The translations under genes were made by a program, and so were the position numbers. From NCBI GenBank assembly GCA_028820215.1, contig JAPPKD010000056.1, positions 1 to 64,000 on the forward strand: DNA of 64,000 nucleotides, in the 5' to 3' direction. Positions 1 through 7,209 of this stretch are shown one piece after another; the first letter of the stretch is position 1, and every line of letters starts with the position of its first letter. The notes beneath the pieces were generated by a model, which saw only the letters and a list, made by a program, of their open reading frames with translations, was not told where the DNA came from and ran no database searches. Source of the stretch: Spirochaetaceae bacterium (lineage in GTDB: Bacteria; Spirochaetota; Spirochaetia; SZUA-6; Bin103).

Positions 1-719
1 GGACTCGCACCCGCTAGGGAATGACGCCTTCTCACGGCGCACCGAATAAGCCGGGTCGACAGCGCCATGCCCTGTGCGTTGGACCCGGTCGCCACCGTCA
101 GGAACACGGCCAACGCGAGGTACGGCGCCAGGGCGTACACCGCCTTGCCCAGCGCTGTTGCCACCGCCATCCATGCTGCCGCGTCGCCAGCCACGAGCGG
201 TCCCTCCGCGGCGGGCGGCAAGATTCCCGCGACGATGCTGGCAATGCCGACGAGCGCGGCCATGACGATGATTCCGGCGCTACCGGCAGCCAAGAGCGTG
301 ACGACCTTCGCGCTGAGCAACTGCCAGCGTCCGGCCCCTCGGGTCAACGCCGCCCTCAGCGTGCCCAGACCGTACTCCACCCCGATGACCGTAGCCGCAA
401 GGATCATGATGGGGATGACGAAGATCATGGGAAGTTGGCCGGCCATGCGACTGATGCTGAACGGCAGCGTGAACCCGCCCGCGCCTGCGCTGCCTCCGTT
501 CAGACCTATGCTTATCGAGACTCCTTCGCCGCTCGGGGGAGCCGCGGCGCCGGTTCCCGCTGCCGCCACGGAATCGGCGCCCGGGTAGAAGCTGGCATAG
601 CCGATCCAGAAGACGCCCTGCGTGATGGCGGCGATGATGCCCAGCAGTATCCAGGGCATCAGCCGTCGGCGCAGCTTGTACCACTCTCCTCTCGTGAGTC
701 TCAGAACGTGAGTCATCAT
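1..719 (-). CDS. ABC-2 type transporter permease, 3' end beyond window
   Basis: Reading from ATG 719 (a second ATG follows directly) the frame stays open to the window edge, giving about 239 codons. The product has hydrophobic segments near residues 20-40 and 90-115, then a polar loop with a GVEYGLGTLR motif typical of ABC-2 permeases, then two more membrane segments. It lies 14 bp after the ATPase gene that ends at 734, so the two should form one exporter. It is the last visible gene of the minus-strand YtrA-like operon. The final ~20 visible residues are Arg-rich and less membrane-like than expected, so a frameshift near the edge cannot be excluded. The substrate is unknown. Confidence 0.8.
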   Translation of the reverse strand, partial: MMTHVLRLTRGEWYKLRRRLMPWILLGIIAAITQGVFWIGYASFYPGADSVAAAGTGAAAPPSGEGVSISIGLNGGSAGAGGFTLPFSISRMAGQLPMIFVIPIMILAATVIGVEYGLGTLRAALTRGAGRWQLLSAKVVTLLAAGSAGIIVMAALVGIASIVAGILPPAAEGPLVAGDAAAWMAVATALGKAVYALAPYLALAVFLTVATGSNAQGMALSTRLIRCAVRRRHSLAGAS

Positions 720-733
720 TGGTGTCCTCTCCA

Positions 734-1645
734 TCAGTCGCTGCCGGTTACTTCCAGGAAATATTGTTCGAGGGATCTCCCGACGGGCGCCATCTCGGTG
801 ACGTAGACCTCGGAGCGGCTCATGGCCGCCACCAACTCCCCCGACCTGTCGACAGGCGCCGCCACGGAAAGCGCGCCATCCTCCGTCGTTCCCACCTCGC
901 CGACCCAGTCCAGCGCCGACAGTATCGCGCGCGCCTTCCCGTCGTCGGTGGTCTTCACGCGGACCAGCTCGTCCCTGCCCGCACGGACCAGTTCGGCGAC
1001 CTCGCCCTGGACCACCAGCTTTCCCTTCGAGATGATGGTGACGCGGTCGCAGACCTGTTCGATCTCGTGGAGCAGGTGGCTCGACAGCAGCACGGTCCTG
1101 CTGCCGTCGCCGAGGCTCCGTATCAACTCGCGCACCTGGATCATGCCCTCCGGGTCCAGGCCGTTGGTGGGCTCGTCCAGACATACCAGCTCCGGGTCGC
1201 CCAGCAGGGCGTAGCCTATTCCCAGCCGCTGCTTCATCCCGAGCGAGTAGGTGTGGAAGCGGTCGCCGCCCCGGCCCGCCAATCCCACCTGTTCGAGCAC
1301 GTCGTCGACGTCGGCCGACGAACCGCGTCCGGAGATGAGACGGAAGTACTCGAGATTCTCCCGCCCCGACAGGTTCGGATAGAAGGCCGGGCTCTCGATG
1401 ACGGCCCCGATGCGGCGCAGCGCCTCCCGGTGCCGCGCGGTCGAGCCGAACAGTCGAAAGCTGCCCGACGTCGGCCTCAGCACGCCGAGCAGCATCCCCA
1501 TCGTCGTGGTCTTGCCGGACCCGTTCGGTCCCAGCAGTCCGTAGATATGGCCACGCCGCACCTCCATCGAGAGGTCGTCCACCGCCGTGATTTCTCCGAA
1601 ACGCTTGGTCAGACCGTCGGTCTGAATGATTGGTTCATCCGTCAT
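734..1645 (-). CDS. ABC transporter ATP-binding protein (BcrA/YtrE-like exporter class)
   Basis: This 303-residue nucleotide-binding subunit has all key motifs: Walker A GPNGSGKTT near residue 40, signature-like YSLGMKQR near 135, Walker B LVCLDEPTNGLD near 155 and the switch His in LLSSHLLHE. A C-terminal extension after residue ~220 is common in antibiotic and lipid-type exporters of this class. It should energise the permease ending at the window edge. It follows the GIN-domain gene by 30 bp in the same minus-strand operon. The family is certain from sequence; a role in cell-envelope stress is inferred from the resemblance of the operon to Bacillus ytr. Confidence 0.93.
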   Translation of the reverse strand: MTDEPIIQTDGLTKRFGEITAVDDLSMEVRRGHIYGLLGPNGSGKTTTMGMLLGVLRPTSGSFRLFGSTARHREALRRIGAVIESPAFYPNLSGRENLEYFRLISGRGSSADVDDVLEQVGLAGRGGDRFHTYSLGMKQRLGIGYALLGDPELVCLDEPTNGLDPEGMIQVRELIRSLGDGSRTVLLSSHLLHEIEQVCDRVTIISKGKLVVQGEVAELVRAGRDELVRVKTTDDGKARAILSALDWVGEVGTTEDGALSVAAPVDRSGELVAAMSRSEVYVTEMAPVGRSLEQYFLEVTGSD

Positions 1646-1675
1646 GTTCCCAACTCCCTTGGCCAGCTCCGACCG

Positions 1676-2359
1676 CTACCTGCGTCGAACCCTCACGATC
1701 CCGTCGGTATCGACGTTCACGCTGCTCGTCTCACCGGAGTAGCGCACGTTGCCGACGCCTTCGACGCGTCCGGTCAGCGATCCGCCGTCCATGGTGAGCC
1801 GGAGCTGGTTGGCGCCGGCCAGGCTGAGCACGGCGTTCTCGACGAGCGACTCTTCCAGGTCGATGTTGGCGGCGCCCGCGGTCTGCAGCGTCAGGTCACC
1901 GATGGTGCTGTTCTCGAAGATCAGGTTGATCGCGCCCTCCGCAAGCACCGTAAGCTCTGACGCATCGAGGCCGGCGACCGTGCCGTTCACGGCCCCGGCG
2001 AGGCTCAGCGCCTCGATCGCCGGCGCGGTGATCGTGATCCGGACCGTCCGGTCCTCATCGACATCTTCATGCAGGTAGATGCTGAGCCGATCGTCGGCGG
2101 TCGACACCTTGGCGGTGTCGAGCAACTCCCGGTCACCGGCCAGCACCGCGCTATACTCGTCGGCCTGCGTAAGCTGCAGGTCCCATCCGCCGCTCAGCTC
2201 CAGGACGGCGAACCCCTCTACCTCGATCCGCCGATCCGCGTCAGGCCCATCTCCGACGTCCCGGACCGGCGCCGCGAACACGCGGATCGCCACCATGACA
2301 CCTGCCGTAAGCAGGACCAGAACGACTCCCGAGGTCGCCAATATTCGATTCGTATACAT
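1676..2359 (-). CDS. DUF2807/GIN-domain membrane-anchored or secreted protein
   Basis: The 227-residue protein starts with an N-terminal hydrophobic helix (about residues 8-30, VVLVLLTAGVMVAI) that is a signal or anchor. The rest is a right-handed beta-helix-like domain with alternating short strands (LSLAGA, LTVLAEGA, LTLQTAGA, LSLAGANQ), the pattern of DUF2807, the putative auto-transporter adhesin head GIN domain. Its ATG shares one base with the TGA of the GntR gene (TGATG), so translation is coupled. It probably acts outside the membrane. Its place between two ABC modules suggests an accessory envelope role; no enzymatic motif is visible. Confidence 0.85.
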   Translation of the reverse strand: MYTNRILATSGVVLVLLTAGVMVAIRVFAAPVRDVGDGPDADRRIEVEGFAVLELSGGWDLQLTQADEYSAVLAGDRELLDTAKVSTADDRLSIYLHEDVDEDRTVRITITAPAIEALSLAGAVNGTVAGLDASELTVLAEGAINLIFENSTIGDLTLQTAGAANIDLEESLVENAVLSLAGANQLRLTMDGGSLTGRVEGVGNVRYSGETSSVNVDTDGIVRVRRR

Positions 2360-2748
2360 CAGATGACTCCTTCTTCAGTGCGCGCCGAAGAGCGGCTTCG
2401 GTCGCGGTAGTGTGGTTCCAGATCGCTCAGCTCCAGGCCGAGCAGATCCATGGTCTTGAACAGGTGCGGCAGGTCGCGGTCGATGAAGCTGCGGCGCTTC
2501 AGCTCGCGCGCCTCGTGATAGGCGCGGTCGGCCACGAAGTAGCCGATGCCGCGGCGGTTGAAGATGATTCCCTGATCCTGCAGGTAGGCGTACGTCCGGG
2601 TGACCGTATTCGGGTTCACCTGCACGTCCATCGCCAGCTCGCGGATGGAGGGGATGCGGTCCCCGCCGTGCCACACGCGCCGCAGGATGTTCTCGCACAT
2701 GTAGTCGCCGATCTGCAGATAGATGGCCTGCGGTTGGGTGAATTCCAT
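2359..2748 (-). CDS. GntR-family transcriptional regulator, YtrA subfamily
   Basis: This 129-residue protein has an N-terminal winged helix (IYLQIGDYMCENILRR, IPSIRELAMDVQVNPNTV, YLQDQGII, RRGIGYFV) and only a short C-terminal helical tail. That is the size and layout of the YtrA subgroup, which lacks a large effector domain. ATG 2748 is preferred over the longer open frame because the conserved MEFTQPQAIYLQI start aligns with the family and the gene then begins 3 bp after the permease stop. It is embedded in the exporter operon and is the obvious candidate to bind the inverted repeat over the promoter at 4409-4434, making the operon self-repressed. The cognate inducer is unknown. Confidence 0.93.
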   Translation of the reverse strand: MEFTQPQAIYLQIGDYMCENILRRVWHGGDRIPSIRELAMDVQVNPNTVTRTYAYLQDQGIIFNRRGIGYFVADRAYHEARELKRRSFIDRDLPHLFKTMDLLGLELSDLEPHYRDRSRSSARTEEGVI

Positions 2749-2750
2749 GC

Positions 2751-3491
2751 TCAGACTTCCGTCTCGCTCAGGCGCAGGCAGGTCAGGAACCAGAACAGCG
2801 GCCCCATGCCCCCCCAGAAGAAGACCTTCGCGCCCGCTTCGAGCGCCTCCCCGATCTGCGGCGCAGTTTCCACCATGAGGTGCACGTCGCCGCGAAACTC
2901 GAAAAACAGCAAGTACGCCAGTCCCACGGCGATCAGCACCAACCCCAGCGCTATCCCAGCGAGGGACAGGACCACCTTCAGCGCGTTCCAGCGCCGGAAA
3001 TACACCGCCCCGAACAGGAACAGCGAGCTGGTCACCAGGTACCCCAGCACAACACGCCAATCGTCCATCGACGGCGCGAAGATGGGGTGCGACCATCCGC
3101 GGATGAGCTGGCTGAGGCCGGCCCCGAGCAGGGTCACCAGGAAATAGCCGGCAAGGGCGACGGCCGCGTAGCCGACGGTGGACAGCAGAACCCGCACGGC
3201 CCAGCGCTCAATCGTCGAGATCGGCAGCGTCAGGTAGGCGTGCGCCCGCGGCTTGTCCGGCAGCTCCGCGAACAGCGTGCTGGTGAACAGGAAACCACCG
3301 GCGACGAGCGCCAGCGGAAAGAGCGCCGCGTGAAACTCGGAGCCCGTGGGCTCCGGCGAGAACACGTTGGCGATCAGGATCACCGCCGCCGCCGCACCCG
3401 TCCCGACCAGGACCGCCCGGCTCTGCTGATGGAGATCGGCGCGCAGCGCGTGCCAGGCCCGCGCCACCGAGAATACGTTGCTCCGGTACAT
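2751..3491 (-). CDS. ABC-2 type transporter permease (YtrC/D-like)
   Basis: This 246-residue integral membrane protein has about six hydrophobic segments (for example residues 28-45, 55-72, 105-128, 155-172, 178-200 and the C-terminus) and the FTSTLFAELPDKPRAHAYLTLPIS loop found in permeases of GntR-linked exporters. Its ATG at 3491 overlaps the TGA of the ATPase gene by one base, so the two are coupled and form the first exporter module. The open frame extends far upstream inside the ATPase gene but that part is a shadow. Substrate unknown. Confidence 0.88.
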   Translation of the reverse strand: MYRSNVFSVARAWHALRADLHQQSRAVLVGTGAAAAVILIANVFSPEPTGSEFHAALFPLALVAGGFLFTSTLFAELPDKPRAHAYLTLPISTIERWAVRVLLSTVGYAAVALAGYFLVTLLGAGLSQLIRGWSHPIFAPSMDDWRVVLGYLVTSSLFLFGAVYFRRWNALKVVLSLAGIALGLVLIAVGLAYLLFFEFRGDVHLMVETAPQIGEALEAGAKVFFWGGMGPLFWFLTCLRLSETEV

Positions 3492-4381
3492 CACTCGCTC
3501 CTTTCGTCCGTGTCCGCTTGGACGAACGCCGCTTCGACGCGCCGGTGATCGGCGCACACCGAGTTGAACAGCAGCTCCAGGTCGATGGCCGACTCGGACA
3601 ACGGTCCCCCGCGCTCCGCGGGCACCAGGGCGCGGCCGGCGTGCGCGCCGCCGGCGCCGCTGCTGAGCTCCACGTAGATGGCGTGACCGTTGCCTGGGGC
3701 TCCCACGGGACCCGCCTCGCGCACCGCCAGCGCAGCCGAGATCTCCTCCACCGTGTGCTGAAAGACGATCGACCCCTGCTCCAGGATCAGGATCGGGTCG
3801 ATCAGGTGCTCCAGGTCCCGGACTTGGTGGGTCGAGACGACGATCACCCGGTCGTCGGCCGCCGCGCCGGCCAGCAGGCGGCGGAACTGGCTCTTGGCCG
3901 GAATGTCGAGCCCGTTGGTCGGCTCGTCGAGCAGCAGCAGCCGGCACCCGCTGGCCACCGCGAAGGCCAGCAGCACCTTCTTTTTCTGCCCGTAAGACAT
4001 GGCGGTCATGCGCTGCTCCGGATCGATCTCCAGCTCGGCCAGGGAGCGCTCCATCGCGGCGTGATCGAAGCGCGGATAGAACACGCCGTAGAGCCTGACC
4101 AGCGCGCGCGCCGACAGCGCCGGCGTGTGGAACTCCTCCGGCACGAAGTACAGCTCGCGCAGGAACGCCGGCGTGCGGCGGCGCACCTCTTCGCCGGCGA
4201 CGCGGGCTCTGCCCGCCTTCGGGAACAGCAATCCCGACATCAGGTTCAGCAGCGTGGTCTTGCCCGCGCCGTTGCGGCCGAGCAGCCCGTAGACGTTGCC
4301 CGGCGCAAGCGTCAGGTCCAGCCCTTCGAACAGCCGGCCCCTCCTGCCGTACCCGAACGCGACTCCTTCAAGTTCAACCAT
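3491..4381 (-). CDS. ABC transporter ATP-binding protein (YtrB-like), first gene of operon
   Basis: The 296-residue ATPase has Walker A GRNGAGKTT near residue 35, signature MSYGQKKK near 135, Walker B LLLLDEPTNGLD near 155 and the switch VVSTHQ. The signature lacks the usual SGG, as is common in this exporter class. ATG 4381 is chosen because GGAGGA precedes it at ideal spacing and the conserved MVELEGVAFGYGRRG start fits the family. It is the first gene after the promoter at 4410-4438. It pairs with the permease that overlaps its stop. The Ala/Gly-rich C-terminal ~80 residues are poorly conserved-looking. Confidence 0.93.
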   Translation of the reverse strand: MVELEGVAFGYGRRGRLFEGLDLTLAPGNVYGLLGRNGAGKTTLLNLMSGLLFPKAGRARVAGEEVRRRTPAFLRELYFVPEEFHTPALSARALVRLYGVFYPRFDHAAMERSLAELEIDPEQRMTAMSYGQKKKVLLAFAVASGCRLLLLDEPTNGLDIPAKSQFRRLLAGAAADDRVIVVSTHQVRDLEHLIDPILILEQGSIVFQHTVEEISAALAVREAGPVGAPGNGHAIYVELSSGAGGAHAGRALVPAERGGPLSESAIDLELLFNSVCADHRRVEAAFVQADTDERSE

Positions 4382-4408
4382 TCCGTCCTCCTCCGTGATT
4401 GATACGGC

Positions 4409-4438
4409 CAGTGTACTACTGCACTGGTACACTGTCAA
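4409..4438 (-). promoter_or_regulatory. Promoter with overlapping YtrA-type operator
   Basis: On the minus strand a perfect -35 hexamer TTGACA (4438-4433) is followed by a 17-bp spacer and a -10 hexamer TACACT (4415-4410), about 28 bp before ATG 4381. An inverted repeat overlaps it: CAGTGTAC (4409-4416) and GTACACTG (4427-4434), perfect 8-bp arms around 10 bp. From memory, Bacillus YtrA binds AGTGTA-13 bp-TACACT; here the same half-sites are 12 bp apart. A bound GntR protein would cover the -10 and spacer, consistent with repression. Confidence 0.85.
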
Positions 4439-4612
4439 TCTACGGTCATGGGCGATCGGTGTCAAGCCCACGGCGCGAGGGCCCGGCGCTCAGGTGCTGG
4501 CCGGCAGTCCCGCTCGCGACTCCAGAGGCGAGGCAGCGGCGGTATGCGAGCGGTTCAAGGTGCTGATAGGGTGTCAGGCGATGAGAGCCGCGCAACGCAT
4601 GAGGGAGGCACC

Positions 4613-5416
4613 ATGAAGATCAAGCAGTCCATCGCGTTCCCGATCTTCGGGACGGCCGTCCTTCCGCTCGGCGACCTGTGCCGGCACGCGGCCGGGATCG
4701 GCTACGCCGCGATCGAGATGTGGGGACGCCGCGGCGGCGGAGCGTCCGGAGAGGAGGACTTCGACGAGGTCGTGGCCACGGCCCGCGAGCACGGGCTGCG
4801 CATGGTGAGCACGTGCGGCCACGGCACGCTCGAGAACGGCAGCAACAACCCCGCCAACCACGACCGCATCGTCCGCGAGCTGCGGGAGACGATCGATCTG
4901 GCCGCGGCCAACGACGTGCCCAACGTGATCGCCTTCGCCGGCAACCGGCTGCACGGCCAGAGCGACCTGGAGGGCATGGTCGAGTGCGCCCGCGTGCTGC
5001 GCCGCGTGGCTCCGATCGCCGAGGACGCCGGCGTCAACGTCAACGTCGAGTTGCTGAACTCACGCATCAATCATCCCGGCTACCTGTGCGACCGCACCGA
5101 CTGGGGCATCGCGCTGTGCGAGATGGTCGGGTCTCCCCGCATCAAGCTGCTGTTCGACATCTACCACATGCAGATCATGGAGGGCGACGTGATCCGCTCC
5201 CTCCGGCGCGCCCTCCCCCACATCGGACACTTCCACACGGCCGGCAACCCGGGCCGCCAGGACCTGGACGACACCCAGGAGCTGAACTACCGCGGTATCT
5301 GCAAGGCGATCGCCGCCACCGACTACGACGGCTACGTCGGCCACGAGTTCGTCCCGGCCGGCGATATCGTCCCCGCGCTGAAGCACGCCTTCGACGTCTG
5401 CAACGTCGAGGCATAG
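4613..5416 (+). CDS. Hydroxypyruvate isomerase-like TIM-barrel sugar isomerase/epimerase
   Basis: This 267-residue protein belongs to the AP-endonuclease-2-like TIM-barrel family and most resembles hydroxypyruvate isomerase (Hyi). Metal-ligand and catalytic segments are visible: NVELLNSR (Glu near 144), LLFDIYHMQ (Asp/His near 180), HFHTAGNPGR and the C-terminal GHEFVP Glu. The role would be ketose or tartronate-semialdehyde type isomerisation in the cytoplasm. The start has GAGGGAGG 6 bp upstream. The open frame continues further 5' but without a site. It is divergent from the YtrA-like operon and followed by a perfect hairpin. The exact substrate cannot be read from sequence. Confidence 0.88.
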   Translation: MKIKQSIAFPIFGTAVLPLGDLCRHAAGIGYAAIEMWGRRGGGASGEEDFDEVVATAREHGLRMVSTCGHGTLENGSNNPANHDRIVRELRETIDLAAANDVPNVIAFAGNRLHGQSDLEGMVECARVLRRVAPIAEDAGVNVNVELLNSRINHPGYLCDRTDWGIALCEMVGSPRIKLLFDIYHMQIMEGDVIRSLRRALPHIGHFHTAGNPGRQDLDDTQELNYRGICKAIAATDYDGYVGHEFVPAGDIVPALKHAFDVCNVEA

Positions 5417-5429
5417 GCCCGGCTCAGAC

Positions 5430-5449
5430 GGAACGCGGCGTCGCGTTCC
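5430..5449 (+). terminator. Perfect GC-rich hairpin after the Hyi-like gene
   Basis: GGAACGCG and CGCGTTCC form a perfect 8-bp stem around a GCGT loop, 13 bp after the stop codon at 5416. There is no T-run, so it is at best a weak intrinsic terminator or an mRNA-stabilising structure. It also lies between two convergent genes. Confidence 0.45.
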
Positions 5450-5488
5450 CTGTCGCCGAGCGGGCCAAGGTTCGGGGTCGGGGAACGT

Positions 5489-5779
5489 CTACGGTCGCAG
5501 GGCCTGTTCGATTGCTTCAGGATTCTCGGAAGCGACCTTCAGCAGTACTCGAGCCGGTCCGTCGGGAGTGCGGCGCCCCTGCTCCAAATTCCGAAGCGTG
5601 GATACGCTTACTCCGATCATGAGCGCGAACTCGGACTGAGTGCGCCGAAGCTTACGTCGGACCGCCTTGATATCAACCGGTCTGATCTCGAACATGCGCG
5701 ACGGCTTCCGGATCCCACGCTTGACTTCACCTGCTTCATGGATGCTCGTCACCAACTCGTTGAAATCCTGTTCTCTCAT
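5489..5779 (-). CDS. XRE-family antitoxin-like regulator (HigA/NadS type), orphaned
   Basis: The 96-residue protein carries an HTH_3 domain in its C-terminal half (VRRKLRRTQSEFALMIGVSVSTLRNLEQGRRTP), preceded by a short region MFEIRPVDIKAV as in NadS/HigA-type antitoxins encoded behind a RelE-fold toxin. No intact toxin gene is present. Upstream, only a short sequence matching a RelE-like C-terminus remains (5776-5811). It likely once neutralised and co-repressed with that toxin. It may now be a free regulator. Confidence 0.85.
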   Translation of the reverse strand: MREQDFNELVTSIHEAGEVKRGIRKPSRMFEIRPVDIKAVRRKLRRTQSEFALMIGVSVSTLRNLEQGRRTPDGPARVLLKVASENPEAIEQALRP

Positions 5780-5811
5780 GTAAGCTCCTCAGCAATGCGC
5801 TTGTAGACGAC
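5776..5811 (-). pseudogene. C-terminal remnant of a RelE/HigB-like toxin gene
   Basis: In the frame overlapping the antitoxin start (TGA at 5778-5776 inside ATGA), about eleven codons read VVYKRIAEELT, typical of the last helix of RelE-fold toxins, right where the toxin of a toxin-first pair should end. An in-frame stop lies directly upstream (5814-5812) and nothing toxin-like continues beyond it. The divergent small gene at 5836 occupies the place of the toxin body. The match is short, so this is suggestive only. Confidence 0.4.
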
Positions 5812-5835
5812 TCAGGCTGCGCCTACATTGGTGCC

Positions 5836-6054
5836 ATGGCGCGCATCGATCCCGCTCTCTTCGCGGAGTTCGAGGCCGCCGCACGCCGGCCGCTGGCCGT
5901 GCGATGGCGTTACTCCTTCATCCGCACCTACAAGCCCGTGTTGGACGATGCGGACTACCGATCGTTCGACACGATGGAGGAGTATCGTCAGTGGTGCGAG
6001 CGGGAACTGCCTGACTGGCTGGGCTATGGCCGCGTTCGAGTACCGACAGGCTGA
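5836..6054 (+). CDS. Small protein paired with a nucleotidyltransferase
   Basis: This 72-residue soluble protein is rich in Arg, Tyr and Trp (RWRYSFIRTYKP; FDTMEEYRQWCERELPDWLGYGRV). I recognise no named domain. The last 29 bp overlap the next gene in another frame, so the pair is translationally coupled. Small proteins with this EYRxWCxxxLPxWLGYGR ending seem to recur before minimal nucleotidyltransferases, which suggests a two-gene module, possibly toxin-antitoxin-like. That is recollection and inference. GC-rich coding bias and the ATG 15 bp after the antitoxin-side regulatory region support a real gene. Confidence 0.65.
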   Translation: MARIDPALFAEFEAAARRPLAVRWRYSFIRTYKPVLDDADYRSFDTMEEYRQWCERELPDWLGYGRVRVPTG

Positions 6055-6505
6055 GGAGATACGGGACGCCCTGGAGCGGCACGGCGTCCGTTACCTGTTC
6101 ATCGGCAAGTCGGGTGCCATCCTGCTCGGTTTTCCGGACACGACTCAGGATGCCGATCTGTTCGTCGAGAAGGACGCCGCCAACGGTCGGTCGCTGGTGG
6201 ATGCGCTCCGAGAGCTCGGGTTCTCGTTGACCGCGGACCAAGCACAAGAGATCGTCCGTGGAAAGGACTTCGTGCAACTCAAGAGTGGTCCGTTCGATCT
6301 GGATCTCGTCTTCGCGCCCGATGGCATCGAGAGATTCCGGGACGCGTTCGAGCGGCGCGTCGACGTCGAAGGGTTTCCGGTCTGCTCGCTCGATGACATC
6401 ATCGCCAGCAAGGAGGCATCGAACCGGGCAAAGGACCGTGAGACGCTTCCGCGGCTGCGATCGTTCCGCGATTACTGGAATGAACGGCAGCGCAGGCCCC
6501 GCTGA
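6026..6505 (+). CDS. Minimal nucleotidyltransferase (AbiEii/MNT-like fold)
   Basis: The 159-residue protein has the nucleotidyltransferase signature: FIGKSGAILLGFPDTTQDADLFVE (a G-K/G-S-type loop near residue 27 and the D-A-D acid pair near 43) and a third acidic site in FDLDLVF near 91. A C-terminal HEPN-free tail has DDIIASKEASNRAKD, the K-xxx-R-xKD motif shared with AbiEii-like and DUF6036-like proteins. It could transfer NMP to RNA or protein. ATG 6026 gives a 29-bp overlap with the small gene upstream. Whether the pair is a defence or TA module is inference. Confidence 0.8.
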   Translation: MAAFEYRQAEEIRDALERHGVRYLFIGKSGAILLGFPDTTQDADLFVEKDAANGRSLVDALRELGFSLTADQAQEIVRGKDFVQLKSGPFDLDLVFAPDGIERFRDAFERRVDVEGFPVCSLDDIIASKEASNRAKDRETLPRLRSFRDYWNERQRRPR

Positions 6506-6561
6506 TCCCTGCGGCTGCGTCGACATGCCGCGTCACATGATCGACCGTACCAGACCTGACG

Positions 6562-7209
6562 CTACTTGATCGCGACCAGGCAGGGCAGGTGTCTCAGGTG
6601 GTAGGTGCTGGTTGAGTCCAGGCCGTAGCCGCCGATCCAGGGACTCTCGCCGTCGATCACGGGAATCTCGAAGCCGACGAACTCGGGACTGGCCGCCCGG
6701 CGCTTCTCCAGCACCTCCTGATCGGGGGCCTTCGGCAGCTTGTTGAACATGACGCACGCCTTGACGTCCTTGGCTCCCCACTCCTCCAGCTTGGCTCTCA
6801 ACGTGGCCATGGTCGTTCCCCGGTCCAGCACGTCATCGAGCAAAAGGACGCTCTTGCCCCGGACGCCGACCGGCTCGAGCTGAATCCGTATCTCCTGTTG
6901 CGTCTTGCTCTCGTAGGAAGACGCCTTGGTCAGATCGTACTTGATGTTCAGCGAGCTCCGCTTGGCCAGGGCCCTGCCGATGTCCGTGGCCAGGAAGACC
7001 GCTCCGGTCAGGATGGGCAACAGGATGAGCTCCTCGCCCTCCCCGTAGATCCTGCCGATCTCCTCGGCAAGCTCGTCGACCCTGCGCTGTATCTCGTCCT
7101 CCGACAGCAGCACGTACGCGATCAGTTCCCGTACCTCGGCAGGCGGGACGATGCCGTAGTCCTCCAGCGTGACGCCGTTCTTGGGCTGCGCGACCGGGAT
7201 CTCGATCAT
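6562..7209 (-). CDS. Hypoxanthine phosphoribosyltransferase-like protein
   Basis: The 215-residue type I phosphoribosyltransferase has the PRPP-binding loop VLLLDDVLDRGTT (near residues 120-132), the ILTGAVFLATDIGRAL loop and a C-terminal FVGFEIPVIDGESPWIGGYGLD segment (equivalent of the purine-contacting ...GYGLD of HPRT). It should convert a purine base and PRPP to the nucleotide in the cytoplasm. The C-terminal 20 residues extend a little beyond typical HPRT. It begins inside the stop of the alcohol dehydrogenase gene (ATGA, 4 bp), an unusual partner for a salvage enzyme, so its real substrate may differ. Confidence 0.88.
   Translation of the reverse strand: MIEIPVAQPKNGVTLEDYGIVPPAEVRELIAYVLLSEDEIQRRVDELAEEIGRIYGEGEELILLPILTGAVFLATDIGRALAKRSSLNIKYDLTKASSYESKTQQEIRIQLEPVGVRGKSVLLLDDVLDRGTTMATLRAKLEEWGAKDVKACVMFNKLPKAPDQEVLEKRRAASPEFVGFEIPVIDGESPWIGGYGLDSTSTYHLRHLPCLVAIK

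Noticed and set aside
719..1960. 413-residue plus-strand frame over the ABC ATPase and GIN genes
   Set aside because: Shadow of two minus-strand genes with clear family motifs.
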